Source: Branchiostoma floridae
Taxonomy: Eukaryota; Chordata; Leptocardii; Amphioxiformes; Branchiostomatidae
Length of the DNA: 64,000 bases
NCBI RefSeq assembly: GCF_000003815.2
Contig: NC_049988.1
Coordinates: 4,576,645 to 4,640,644, forward strand
Direction of reading: 5' to 3'
This document shows positions 44,041-56,592 of the stretch, one piece after another. Position 1 is the first letter of the stretch; each line of letters starts with the position of its first letter. The position numbers and the translations under genes are program-made. Below the pieces are notes generated by a model, which did no database searches, was not told where the DNA came from, and was given only the letters and a program-made list of their open reading frames with translations.

Positions 44041-47000
44041 CAAAAGGTCCGGATCTGTTGCAATGGTCGGTTGGTGGCACTCGTACTCATGTGTTACACC
44101 ACAAGTACTCAGATAGCTCCTAGTCCTGACTTCTAGATTCTTCGTTGGCGGTGTCAAATAGGACCCCATCATTCGCTGAGTAGTCTTTTCATTTACATTG
44201 CAAATAACTCTAAGGCGTAGTTGTCTGATCTGCAGATCTGAGGGTCCTTATACCCTCTTTCAATAGGACGCCGCTCTCGCCGTGCTCTCTGTGTGACCTC
44301 AAATTTGACATATCGCTCAACGAATTGTATAAAAAAAAACGAATCTTTTTAACACTTTCTTTGTTTTGTTGTCTTCTTGGTCACACTTTTACATTTTGTA
44401 TGATATACCCAGTGTGAAAGCGAAGGTTACACATACTAGTATCCTATGTAGGTCGCAGTGAGAGAGCAGCGCGATCGCCGTCTAGTGAAAAGGGGGCCTT
44501 AATCCTTGTTCACAGCTATTTACTTCACTGCCAAAAATCATTGCAAGGTACCGTTACTGACTGTTTTTTTTAATTTATGTGTGCATGTAGATTAAATTAA
44601 AGATTGACTGGTATGATGTACAATTACCAGCTCATACAATTATGTGTGTGTGTGTGAGTGTGTGTGTGTGTGTGTCTGCAGGCAGAATGTGTGGTGACGA
44701 TTTGTAATTATTGCTTCTGATTTGTCTAGTATTAGATACACAACACTTAATACAGTATTACATACACAACACTTAACACGACCACTGCTTTGTTACTAGT
44801 ACTTATTTTATGAATTATGTAAAGTCTTGAGATTTTTCTTTTGTCTTCGTGTGACTTCTGTTTCAGATTTGCGTTAATTTTGGTGACATCTAGTATCTCT
44901 GTCGTTACTGGTTCATACCGAATCTTGAAGCTGGGATCTGAACTGTTTTTACTTTATCTTCCTCTGCACTAATACTGTAATGATGTATTCTGGAATAATC
45001 CCTGATCAAGGTACATAACAAAAAGGTTGTAATCATCCAACATTCAACTGTCAAATCTTAAGAAACAAGACAAACAAAGGTGTTTTTTTCATAACATCTA
45101 TTGTCAAAGACTGAAATCAAGAAATGAAATGACAATAGAGGTAACTAGTTTGCTAAAAGAAAACAAGAAGATAAGTCACACTTTATCTTAGGGAATGGAG
45201 CTGGGTAAAGATGTCTCATGCTGATGCTTTGGATATATGTACTACGATATAATCATATATTGTTGTAGGTAGTTGAGATGACAAGTATTTCAATATGTTA
45301 CTGTTTCTTTGTTGATGATATTCTCTTGCAGGTAATAAGTTTCAAGTGTCATTTCAAGCCATCTTTGTCCAGCCCTTGTATAAACTACTGTAATGAATAT
45401 GTTTTATACACTATGTTTACATTTCTTTTTGTTTTACTCAGAAAGATACATTGTCTTTGTGACTATCTTTGACAGATCTAAAACTATTGTGCTTTAGTTT
45501 GATTGTGCTATCTGATTTGAAGTGTGACATATCTAGAGAATAGAATTATAAGGGCTTAGTTGGAAAGAGTATTTTTATATCACATTCTGGTTGCAGTTTT
45601 CAATTTCAGTTTTCATAGGATATAGGTTGAAGGTAGGCATGTCTGTGAGGTGGTACAAAATTAATTGTTTACCTTAAATTTTTAAAGTTAAAGGTTGATT
45701 TTTTGTAAATTCAGAATGTCCAAAAGTTACAGTGGATTTAAACCTTAAAAGTTGTGGTTAGTAAAACACCATACACATCTTTTTTTTATCGAAGTTTGAA
45801 GTAGATTTAGAATGTTCATCATTTGAACATTTTCATTCTAGTTTGTACACTAAAGGACAAATTTTTCACAGTTTTCAGTTTTTATCAATACACTTTCAAG
45901 GAGAGATTTTTAATTTTTTAAAAACTTTTCTTAGATGAAGGAAATGACTTGGACTTTTTTCTCTTAAGACAAGGAGTTTTGAATTTGAAGAAATGTTTGT
46001 TGACACCAGAATGTGATATTATCATGAACTAAAAGAAATAGATTCTTAAGTTTCTTAACGTTTCTTATACAATTGTTGTGCAATAAAACTATCACCATTC
46101 TAGCATATGTCAAACCTAAACAATACACGGATTGCTTGTTTTACTTATAAGTACTTGATATTGTTCGTTAATGATTAGGCCGAATTAACAAAATTTCACG
46201 ATATTATTTTGAAAAATGAAACCAGTATTACACGGTTGTATTTTTTTTAACAACTGCGAGGAAAGACATTTCCTCCTGAATTTTTATAACATTAATAACC
46301 AAACATTTTTAAGGGGTCTGTTATTCATAATGTCTACTTTGCATTTGCTGCTTTCTCATGATTTTAACCCAAATAATTTGACAAAACGGTTGAAATGTTT
46401 AATTATCATGTTTTTGTTTGAAATTTTGGAATGAAATGAATTAAACAAATCTGACATTGAATAGGTGACATATGCCAGTTAAGATCTAAATGTTGGACAT
46501 GACATATTTATGACATAATTCTGTTATGTAATAATTGTGATATGATACACCTTTACACTTTAAGACCTGATACAGAATATTTTAGAACGATGTTGTGTTC
46601 ATACTATAGTTTTATGATCAAGATATCTTGGAATCCCTTAATCCGATACTATTTTCATAGACTTTATAAACATTATAATTATAAGTATTAGGAACTGCAT
46701 GTAATGCGAGGTACCATCACACCTAAGAATGTAATGCTAAAGAAGTTTGATAAACACATTTACTGTAGACTCTGTAAAACTATGAACATGATGAAAGTAA
46801 CATACATATGCCATGGGATGTTGTTGAACATATTTGTGACTAACATCACGTGTAATACTACATGTAAATACACCACCAACCTACAAACCTCAGGCAAAAA
46901 GTTTTTTATAACAAAAAAGTGCTCTTTGTACCATCACATAGTGATTTATGCAATCTATGAAAGTCATGACAGGCATAGTTGCTTGGATATCTGATAATTC

Positions 47001-47869
47001 TTATTGGTATTGGGTGTTAGATGATTTAGCCCTGAAATTCCCCATTTTGATTATGATGATGAATTCAATACTATTACAAAAAGTGCAAGAAAATAGTTGA
47101 GTAGCATTCAAGTTACAGTGATTGGCAACAATCATACTGTAACTGTACTTAAGGTAGAGAGTGAGTGAGTGAATGAGTGAGCGTTTAAATAATAGTGTTA
47201 AAAAAATCTAAAAGGTTTTGATCACATCCTTGCCATACTTTATAGTACCTCTCAGTGTATAAGGCAGCGCCAATCTCCATTTCTATTGACCTTGGGCCAC
47301 ACAGTTATGCAAGCGTTACACATGTGGACTAGTAAGCTGATAGCCTGACCATGTAATCTTTCCCATACGAGCTAAGCACAGAAATCTGTTTGTAGCCATT
47401 TCAGTAAGGATTTCGTATAACGCAGCCAGGGTTTAAATCCACAAAGCAGTACCTTTTACCTAGCATGCTACTATAGAGATTTGAAAATGGAAAGAAAAAG
47501 TTTTCAGCGATTCTTTTGTCATCAGCCTTGTCAAACTGTTTCATAACCTGCTCTGTATGGTCAATGTCAACATTAACTCTGGTTCTCCTTTATTCGCGGG
47601 GTAACCTATATCCGTTGTTTTTTAGAACAGTGTATTTTAGGATACAACTTCGACGGTCGGTAGACTTGAACTGTTATAGTTTGGCTTCTATTCCAATTGG
47701 AAAACACTGTCGATCGACTTAATATCCTGTTTTAAAACAACGATTTGGAATGTGGTGGATATTGATATTATACTATGAAATTGTTCCTCAGAAGTTGTGC
47801 AGCTTATATCAATCACCGCTTGTAACTGTGTGGTGTACATTTGCTGGTTAGATTGTTATTTATTATTCT

Positions 47870-48189
47870 TGACTGTATCTGTATCCATTTATCCGCTACA
47901 ACCGCCCTTCGACATAACACACCAGCTTCGCAGGCACGCGGCGCGGCAGCAGCTGGTTATATTACACCGAAGGACCCGTCACACTTAACTTTTGCACATC
48001 TATCTGCAGGCGGTCTTTCAAACTATCCAGAGAAGATGCCCCTACTGTGCTTGGTGATGACAAATTACACTCTACGATAGTTCTGGGAAAGCACGATTTT
48101 TTAAACACATCAATCCTAGGTTGGTAACTCTGGTACTTGAAGGCATGACTGTTAATGATTGTGATGTTACATTTATCCAACAGAAATCT
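47870..48189 (-). mobile_element. LINE 3' fragment, block B
   Basis: Minus-strand frame with CFPRTIVECN and SSLDSLKDRLQIDVQ, orthologous to 38125-38410 (A) and 55900-56199 (C). Confidence 0.75.
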
Positions 48190-48203
48190 GATGCTTGCAG
48201 ACA

Positions 48204-48529
48204 TATAGTAAGGTTCTTTGGCACAACCAAGGAGTACTTACTTCCAACGTTTTGATGTCTATCAGACACCGTCATCAGGGTAGAATGACTGGAAACTACT
48301 TCTTGCTGCTACTTACAGCCGATGTAGGTGGCGCTGCAGCAGCAAGAATGCCGTCCCAAACGTGGCTCAGCTTGTATCCCCCCCTCGTCTCTGTTCATGA
48401 CGTGAGCTGATTTTCTGATCCAGACTGCCTCCATAATCCAACGAAACGTTGGAAGTAACTTCTCCTTGGTTGTGCCTAAAGAACCTTACTATACGAATAA
48501 TTCCCAACCTGATGAAGTTATTTACGGAT
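48204..48529 (-). mobile_element. Penelope-like element fragment, block B, with 14-bp target duplication
   Basis: The minus strand encodes the end of a GIY-YIG-type domain as in Penelope-like elements (WIMEAVWIRKSAHVMNRDEGG). A run of seven G breaks the frame right after this motif. Flanking direct repeats are gatgcttgcagaca (48190-48203) and gatgattgcagaca (48530-48543). About 50-bp inverted ends (atagtaaggttcttt and mirror) and a hammerhead-like motif (CTGATGA, minus strand 48278-48272) are present. Also in C (56214-56539); absent from A. Confidence 0.7.
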
Positions 48530-48582
48530 GATGATTGCAGACATTTTGACATACAAGGCTGTGACAAACTTCTTAAATGTCT

Positions 48583-50116
48583 TTAGCATTCGGAGGGCAC
48601 AGGAGCCTTGGGTGCTTTACATATGAAGGCGTTTCTCTCCCGCCGGGTCTCACATTTTTGGATGTTCCACTGCCAGCCGTCGTCCTTTTTCATGAAGACA
48701 CAATCACGTAGCCTAGGAAATATATCAAACAAAAATACTCATCACCTAAATTTAGAATTCTCTTTCCTCACTTTACTTAGATCAGGTGCAAATGAGAACC
48801 TAGGGACGTCCCTAGGATAGAAAGTTAAATGGAGGTCCCGTGTTTGGGGAGAGTCACACCCCAGGCACGTTGAAGAACCCACCACACGTGCGATGGTGCG
48901 GTGTTCGATGGAGCAAATCATTCTGTCTGGATTTAGTGATTCACTACAAAATGGCGGCGCCCACGGACCCAAGCGAAACCAATACAAGTTTTGCTATCGC
49001 AAATTACTAAGTTCATTCACCATTAGTAACGCGAAATGCATGACGGGAAATGTCCGCCATGTTGTAATGATTATATGCCAGCCTTTGTACAGTAGTAATT
49101 AGCGCAATGGAGTTTTTGTGTTCTCTTACCCGCCTTGACGTTCTTCAAGAACACCCTCAGCCCAGTTGGTGTAGCCTTCTGGGTCAAATGCCGTGCCGTC
49201 CTCCCACTCGAAAGTACCCTCGGCGGCTTTATCCGTCAGACCAGTCCACAGACCGCGTCCTCTCCCAGTACGACTGTAAACAACGATAGAAATTATGAAG
49301 ACTCACACTATGTCACAACATCTTAACACTCACTTTCATTCATGAGAGATAGTTTATAACATACATTCTCATAATTCCACCAGGTATCATTATACCGCCA
49401 CCTCAAAAAACGTTGTTATAGAGGCCTTCTCAACATTGTCTTCATCACCTAGATATCTGAATTGTATTACATTTAGGATATCTAACATTTGGTGTTCAAG
49501 ACAATCTTGGGAAGACCTCTATACTAACGTTTTTTTGAGGTGGCGGTATTATGGCACCTGGTGGAATTATGATAGTCGATGTTACTATGTAGGTACATCA
49601 GAGGCTGTATATTGAGCAATCTGAATAGAGAAAAGGAGAAATACAACAGAGTGATCTACATCACATTAAGTGTTTTAAAAATGAGTTCCAATGTTTCCAA
49701 GGAGAATTCCCAATTCTCCTGGATTTCAATCTCTGCCATGACATGTACATGTAAGTACAAGCAGAGTGCTTGGATTTGGTGTACGAAAGGAGGAGTAGAA
49801 ACAGACAGATACAATATCCTGACTCGCGGAATTCGAATCGAGGCCGTCAGATCACAACCCCAGACGCTAAACCATGGTCAGTATAGCAGTCATTGAACTC
49901 CCACTGTTACATTAGGAGAATAGATTTCCCCTTACGTTTGGAAGCGTTGGAGAAAACCGATCAGCATCTCGTTATGAGCCTGGCTGCGGATGTTGAAGAG
50001 TCGACCGTCCGGTGCCAGTTCAGCGCATCTGGCAATTGCAGCATCATAATCAAGGGGCTGGGTGTGAGGCTTCAGACACAAGTCGTCACCGATTTCGCGG
50101 AACCCGGTTGGGCACA
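48583..50116 (-). pseudogene. NIDO-lectin copy B: three C-type lectin exons only
   Basis: Exons in transcript order: 50116-49936, 49273-49130, 48712-48583 (TAA), equal to exons 6-8 of copies A and C. Lengths are the same (181, 144, 130) with intact splice sites and frame. The first lectin exon encodes the same residues as copy C. No signal peptide or NIDO exon precedes it: upstream is a TG repeat, then MITEs. It is either a 5'-truncated fragment or an alternative 3' end for gene C, whose exon 5 donor (phase 1, 58913) would be compatible with its acceptor. Confidence 0.8.
49372..49575. mobile_element. MITE with CATAATTCCACCAGG ends
   Basis: About 45-bp inverted ends (ccaccaggtatcattatacc / mirror with cacctggtggaattatg). 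Block C has the left part at 57381-57545 but lost its right end; block A has neither. It lies in the intron between lectin exons 6 and 7. Confidence 0.8.
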
Positions 50117-50428
50117 CTGCAATGTTAATAAGAAGAAAATAGTCTAACTTAGAAAGAAAACGCTCTCCCTCCACCCTTCAATCAATGTATAGTGGCAGCT
50201 TGTTTCGACTATGTGTGCTTCTTACACACATGGTTCACATCATTGTCGTTTTTGTACATGCTCTTTGCTACTAAGTCACTATTTCATTAAAAATCTCCTT
50301 AGCTCTATTGAAGAGGTTCATCAGTCACAGATAGTAGAAGATTCTTCAACAAGTGACACTTTTTGAAGGATATTAACACAAATTCGATGTCTTCAATTTA
50401 AGTTCACAGTATATCTTGTTCACGGAGT

Positions 50429-50970
50429 GTGTGTGTCTGTGTGTACACGCGCGTGTGTGTACACACAGGCAGCATCTGGGACGACTGGGAGGACTTGTCT
50501 AGTATTAGATACACAGCACTTAACACTGCATTACATTACACAACCCAAAATACGACAACTGGTTTGTTAGTCATTTTGCAAATTAAGTCAGAACATTTAG
50601 TCAAGATATAGTGAGTTGAAATTTGGTGACCTCCAGCCGATCTATGAATTCGTCCAGCGTTTGCTTCAATTGTGACGCCGGCTTTAACCCATCCGCCCCA
50701 CCCTTTAATTATTGGTACCAAATTTTCAAAGATGTTTTGACATGGTGGCCGGATATGACCAATCCTAAACATACGCTATATAACACAAACCAGAACAACG
50801 AGTCGCAATTTCTTCTTTCTTGTATTTATTTTTCTAGTGTCAGGGATTGTGATGTGTATGTCACATTGTATGCGACCTTCGGGCGTATTGATGGAAGATC
50901 TGCCATATTTAAGATCGACAGAGGGTTGCGCGTATTTTTCACCTGAAAACCGTCCCTGTCACATACTAGT
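50429..50970. other. Junction of block B with unrelated DNA
   Basis: (TG)n, then a roughly 75-bp fragment of the block start, then sequence not matched elsewhere in the window. No gene is seen. Confidence 0.6.
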
Positions 50971-50971
50971 A

Positions 50972-51145
50972 CAGTAGAAGCCAGTTAATTGCACAACGGA
51001 TTAACGCACACTTCTGTTAACTGCACGGAATCCCAAAATCCCAAACTGGTGCGGTTCAGCTGGATAACTTCGCATTATTGCACCAGCCGGCTAATTGCAC
51101 GAAATTCACTGGCAAATAAGCCGTGCAATTAAGCGGCTTCTACTG
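50972..51145. mobile_element. pogo/Tigger-like MITE, 174 bp
   Basis: CAGTAGAAGCCAGTTAATTG at left and its mirror (caattaagcggcttctactg) at right, flanked by TA on both sides. The style of ends fits pogo-group Tc1/mariner elements. Confidence 0.8.
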
Positions 51146-51268
51146 TATAAGCCATACTTTGTACCTTGTACAATTGTTGTACAATAAAATTATCATTATG
51201 AGCGAGGCTCGGGCGATTGCCGCAAAATCGTCGTCCGATCGATTTTGCCAAATGTGACAGAGGTATAA

Positions 51269-51479
51269 GGGCGCGGTCACATATAGGTCGTGCGATCGTC
51301 ATACCGCTAACTTCGGACATTTTTGAGGACAGTCATGTACGTCTCCTGCAAAGTTCAACTGTCTTGGTACACAAAATGCTGTTTTGGACCCATGTCGGTG
51401 GTTGGTTCTGTCACAACCTGCTTGAAAATCCCTTGCATCAAAATCGTACAACGATCGCAGGACCTATGTGACCGCACCC
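51269..51479. mobile_element. PIF/Harbinger-like MITE, 211 bp
   Basis: GGGCGCGGTCACATATAGGT and the inverted ACCTATGTGACCGCACCC ends extend to the cgatcg boxes. TAA duplication at 51266-51268 and 51480-51482. No ORF. Confidence 0.8.
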
Positions 51480-51569
51480 TAACCTAACCTAGCCTATTAT
51501 GTCAGAGTATCTCAGCAGAATCTGGAGCCAAGTATTATGATCGTAATTTCGTCAAGGTTTAGTCGCGTT

Positions 51570-51985
51570 TTAGGGAGCGCAGTTGTTGACCTTGACATCT
51601 TCGATGCCACCATTCTACAAATTTACTGGCCGCCATCTTGATGACGTAGGCTGTGCGCCGAGTAGTATAAGCTTCTCCAAAGGAAAGACTTGGCTAACTT
51701 TAGAATATTCGATATAAACTATAAACTATACGCCATGACGTATTAAACTGGTTTCCGTTTTCGACATGAATCGAATAATATAACCTCGTGCTGTGTGCCG
51801 GTGACATGCACTGTTTGTCCTAGCCTTGATTTCTTGATTGATAGTATCATGACCTACTATCCTATTAAAATCATCATCGGTCACTGCCCAATGTTTCATT
51901 CGCAAATTGGCTCTGAGTCATCGCAAGCCAGACGCCTGCGGCACAACGTGTACAGACGTAAAACACAAAGGACGAGTAGAAACAG
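51570..51985 (+). repeat. Dispersed repeat, copy next to block C
   Basis: Partner of 27777-28220 (same strand); see there. It marks the boundary between unique DNA and block C. Confidence 0.75.
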
Positions 51986-54900
51986 TGCCATGGCTCCCGG
52001 GATTCGAACCCGGGGTCTCCAGCTTATATACTAACTCAACGCCGTCAGCGCTAGGCCAAAAGGTCCGGACCAGTTGGACTGGTCAGTTGGTGGCACTTGA
52101 ACTCACTGTTACACCACAAGTACTCAGATAGCTCCTAGTCCTGACTTCTAGATTCTTCGTTGGCGGTGTCAAATATGACCCCATCAATCACTGAGTAGTC
52201 TTTTCACTTACATTGCAAATAACTCTAAGGCGTAGTTGTTTGATCTGCAGATCTGAGGGTCCTTATACCCTCTTTCAATAGGACGACGCTCTCGCCGTGC
52301 TCTCTCTGTGACCTCAAATTTGACATATCGCTCACTGGCGAATTCTATAGAAAAAAAAAGAATCTTTTTAACACTTTGTGTGTTTTGTTGTCTTCTTGGT
52401 CACATCTTTACATTTTGTATGATATACCCAGTGTGAAAGAGAAGGTTACAGCAGCGCGATCGCCGTCTAGTGAAAAGGGGGCCTTAATCCTTGTTCACAG
52501 CTATTTACTTCACTGCTAAAAATCATTGCAAGGTACCGTTACTGACTGTTTTTTTTTATTTATGTGTGCATGTATATTTAATTAAAAATTCACTGGTATG
52601 ATGTACAATTACCAGCTCATACAATTATGTGTGAGTGTGAGTGTGTGTGTGTGTGTGTGTCTGCAGGCAGAATGTGTGGTGACGATTTGTAATTATTACT
52701 TCTGATTTGTCTAGTGTTAGATACACAACAACACTTAATACAGTATTACATACACAACACTTAATACGACCACTGCTTTGTTACTAGTAGTTATTTTATG
52801 AATTATGTAAAGTCTTGAATTTTTTCTTTTGTCTTCGTGTGACTTCTGTTGTAGATTTGCGTTAATTTTGGTAAAATCTAGTATCTCTGTCGTTACTGGT
52901 TCATACCGAATCTTGAAGCTGGGTTTTGAACTCTTCCTACTTTATCTTTCTCTGCACTAATACTGTAATGATGTATTCTGGAATAAGCGCTGACCAAGGT
53001 ACATAACAAAAAGGTTGTAATCATCTAACACCTAACATCTAACATCTAATCATTAAACTGTCAAAGCTTAAGAAACAAGACAAACAAAGGTGTTTTTTTC
53101 ATAACATCTATTGTCAAAGACTGAAATCAAGAAATGAAATGACAATAGAGGTAACTAGTTTGCTAAAAGAAAAGAAGAAGATAAGTCACACTTTATCTTA
53201 GGGAATGGAGCTGGGTAAAGATGTCTCATGCTGATTCTTTGGATATATGTACTACGATATAATCATATATTGTTGTAGGTAATTGAGATGACAAGTATTT
53301 CAATATGTTAGTGTTTCTTTGTTGATGATATTCTCTTGCAGGTAATAAGTTTCAAGTGTCATTTCAAGACATCTTTGTCCAGCCCTTGTATAAACTACTG
53401 TAATGAATATGTTTTCTACACTATGTTTACATTTCTTTTTGTTTTACTCAGAAAGATACATTGTCTTTGTGACTATCTTTGACAGATCTAAAACTATTGT
53501 GCTTTAGTTTGATTGTGCTATCTGATTTGAAGTGTGACATATCTAGAGAATAGAATTATGAGGGCTTAGTTGGAAAGAGTATTATATCACATTCTGGTTG
53601 CAGTTTTCAATTTCAGTTTTCATAGGATATAGGTTGAAGGTAGGCATGTCTGTGAGGTGGTACGAAATTAATTGTTAGACTTTTCACAAGTTACAGTGGA
53701 TTTAAACCTGAAAAGCTGCGTTTAGTTAAACATCATATACATTTTTTTTCTTATCAGTTTTTCAAGTAGATTTGCAATCTTTATCATTTGAATATTTTTA
53801 TTTCAGTTTGTACACAAAAGGACACATTTTTCAATAAGAAGTAGAAGTAGAAGTGATTTTTATCAAGACATTTTCAAGCAGAGATTTTTTATTATGTCCC
53901 TCCTTGAAAATATATATTAACTTATACTAGATGAATGAAATGACTTGGACTTGTTTTCTCTTAAGACAAGGAGTTTTGAATTTGAAGAAATGTTTGTTGA
54001 CACCAGAATGTGATATTATCATGAACTAAAAGAAATAGACTCTTAAGTTTCTTAACGTTTCTTATACAATTGTTGTGCAATAAAACTATCACCATTCTAG
54101 CATATGTCAAACCTAAACAATACACGGATTGCTTGTTTTACTTATAAGTACTTGATATTGTTCGTTAATGATTAGGCCGAATTAACAAAATTTCACGATA
54201 TTATTTTGAAAAATGAAACCAGTATTACACGGTTGTATTTTTTTTAACAACTGTGAGGAAAGACATTTCCTCCTGAATTTTTATAACATTAATAACCAAA
54301 CATTTTTAAGGGGTCTGTTATTCATAATGTCTACTTTGCATTTGCTGCTTTCTCATGATTTTAACCCAAATAATTTGACAAAACGGTTGAAATGTTTAAT
54401 TATCATGTTTTTGTTTGAAATTTTGGAATGAAATGAATGAAACAAATCTGACATTGAATAGGTGACATATGCCAGTTAAGATCTAAATGTTGGACATGAC
54501 ATATTTATGACATAATTCTGTTATGTAATAATTGTGATATGATACACCTTTAGACTTTAAGACCTGATACAGAATATTTTAGAACGATGTTGTGTTCATA
54601 CTATAGTTTTATGATCAAGATATCTTGGAATCCCTTAATCCGATACTATTTTCATAGACTTTATAAACATTATAATTATAAGTATTAGGAACTGCATGTA
54701 ATGCGAGGTACCATCACACCTAAGAATGTAATGCTAAAGAAGTTTGATAAACACAGTTACTGTAGACTCTGTAAAACTATGAACATGATGAAAGTAACAT
54801 ACATATGCCATGGGATGTTGTTGAACATATTTGTGACTAACATCACGTGTAATACTACATGTAAATACACCACCAACCTACAAACCTCAGGCAAAAAGTT

Positions 54901-55899
54901 TTTTATAACAAAAAAGTGCTCTTTGTACCATTACATAGTGATTTATGCAATCTATGAAAGTCATGACAGGCATAGTTGCTTGGATATCTGATAATTCTTA
55001 TTGGTATTGGGTGTTAGATGATTTAGACCTGAAATTCCCCATTTTGATTATGATGATGAATTCAATACTATTACAAAAAGTGCAAGAAAATAGTTGAGTA
55101 GCATTCAAGTTACAGTGATTGGCAACAATCATACTGTAACTGTACTTAAGGTAGAGAGTGAGTGAGTGAATGAGTCAGCGTTTAAATGAGTGTTAAAAAC
55201 AATCTAAAAGGTTTCGATCACATCCGTACCGTACTTAGTACCTCTCAGTGTATAAGGCAGCGCCCATCTCCATTTCTATTGACCTTGGGCCACACAGTTA
55301 TGCAAGCGTTACACATGTGGACTAGTAAGCTGATAGCCTGACCATTTAATCTTTCCCATACGAGCTAAGCACAGAAAACTGTAAGTACGGATTCAGTAAG
55401 GATTTCAGTAAGGATTTCGTATAACGCAGCCAGGGTTTAAACCCGCAAAAAGTACCTTTTACCTAGCATGCTACTATAGAGATTTGAAAATGGAAAGAAA
55501 AAGTTTTCAGCGATTCTTTTGTCATCAGCCTTGTCAAACTGTTTCATAGCCTGCTCTGTATGGTCAATGTCAACATTAACTCTGGTTCTCCTTTATTCGC
55601 GGGGTAACCTATATCCGTTGTTTTTTAGAACAGTGTATTTGAGGATACAACTTCGACGGTCGGTAGACTTGAACTGTTATAGTTTGGCTTCTATTCCAAT
55701 TGGAAAACACTGTCGATCGACTTAATATCCTGTTTTAAAACAACGATTTGGAATGTGGTGGATATTGATATTATACTATGAAACTGTTCCTCAGAAGTTG
55801 TGCAGCTTATATCAATCACCGCTTGTAACTGTGTGGTGTACATTTGCTGGTTAGATTGTTATTTATTATTCTTTTTCTTTTACTGTATCTGTATCCATT

Positions 55900-56199
55900 C
55901 ATCCGCTACAACCGCCCTTCGACATAACACACCAGCTTCGCAGGCACGCGGCGCGGCAGCAGCTGGTTATATTACACCGAAGGACCCGTCATACCTAACT
56001 TTTGCACATCTATCTGCAGGCGGTCTTTCAAACTATCCAGAGAAGATGCCCCTACTGTGCTTGGTGATGACAAATTACACTCTACGATAGTTCTGGGAAA
56101 GCACGAATTTTTAAACGCATCAATCCTAGGTTGCTAACTCTGGTGCTTGAAGGCATGACTGTTAATGATTGTGATGTTACATTTACCCAACAGAAAACT
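55900..56199 (-). mobile_element. LINE 3' fragment, block C
   Basis: Orthologue of 47870-48189 and, inverted, 38125-38410; same reverse-transcriptase tail. Confidence 0.75.
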
Positions 56200-56213
56200 G
56201 ATGATTGCAGACA

Positions 56214-56539
56214 TATAGTAAAGTTCTTTGGCACAACCAAGGAGTACTTACTTACAACGTTTTGGTGTCTATCAGACACCGTCATCAGGGTAGAATGACT
56301 GGAAACTACTTCTTGCTGCTACTTATAGCCGATGTAGGTGGCGCTGCAGCAGCAAGAATGCCGTCCCAAACGTGGCTCAGCTTGTATCCCCCCCTCGTCT
56401 CTGTTCATGACGTGAGCTGATTTTCTGATCCAGACTGCCTCCTTAATCCAACGAAACGTTGGAAGTAACTTCTCCTTGGTTGTGCCTAAAGAACCTTACT
56501 ATACGAATAATTCCCAACCTGATGAAGTTATTTACGGAT
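56214..56539 (-). mobile_element. Penelope-like element fragment, block C, perfect 14-bp target duplication
   Basis: Same insertion as 48204-48529. The flanking repeats gatgattgcagaca (56200-56213, 56540-56553) are identical. The hammerhead-like stem is perfect here (ggtgtct / agacacc), but the following core reads aaaac instead of gaaac. Confidence 0.75.
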
Positions 56540-56592
56540 GATGATTGCAGACAGTTTGACATACACGGCTGTGACAAACTTCTTAAATGTCT

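Larger units (their letters stand above)
44041..50428 (-). repeat. Segmental duplication, block B (inverted relative to A, tandem to C)
   Basis: Collinear with block C (52057-58308) at about 8.0 kb spacing and very high identity; the frame at 46216 is identical to that at 54213. The reverse complement matches block A (36200-43640). Identity with C stops at 50428, where B runs into a (TG)n tract and a fragment matching the beginning of the block (50497-50570, tagtattagatacacagcac). Block B holds only lectin exons. Confidence 0.9.

Noticed and set aside
46216-46434. Identical short open frames at 46216-46434 and 54213-54431, and at 46704-46994 and 54701-54991
   Set aside because: They are the same only because blocks B and C are near-identical. 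The inverted counterpart in block A does not keep the frame.
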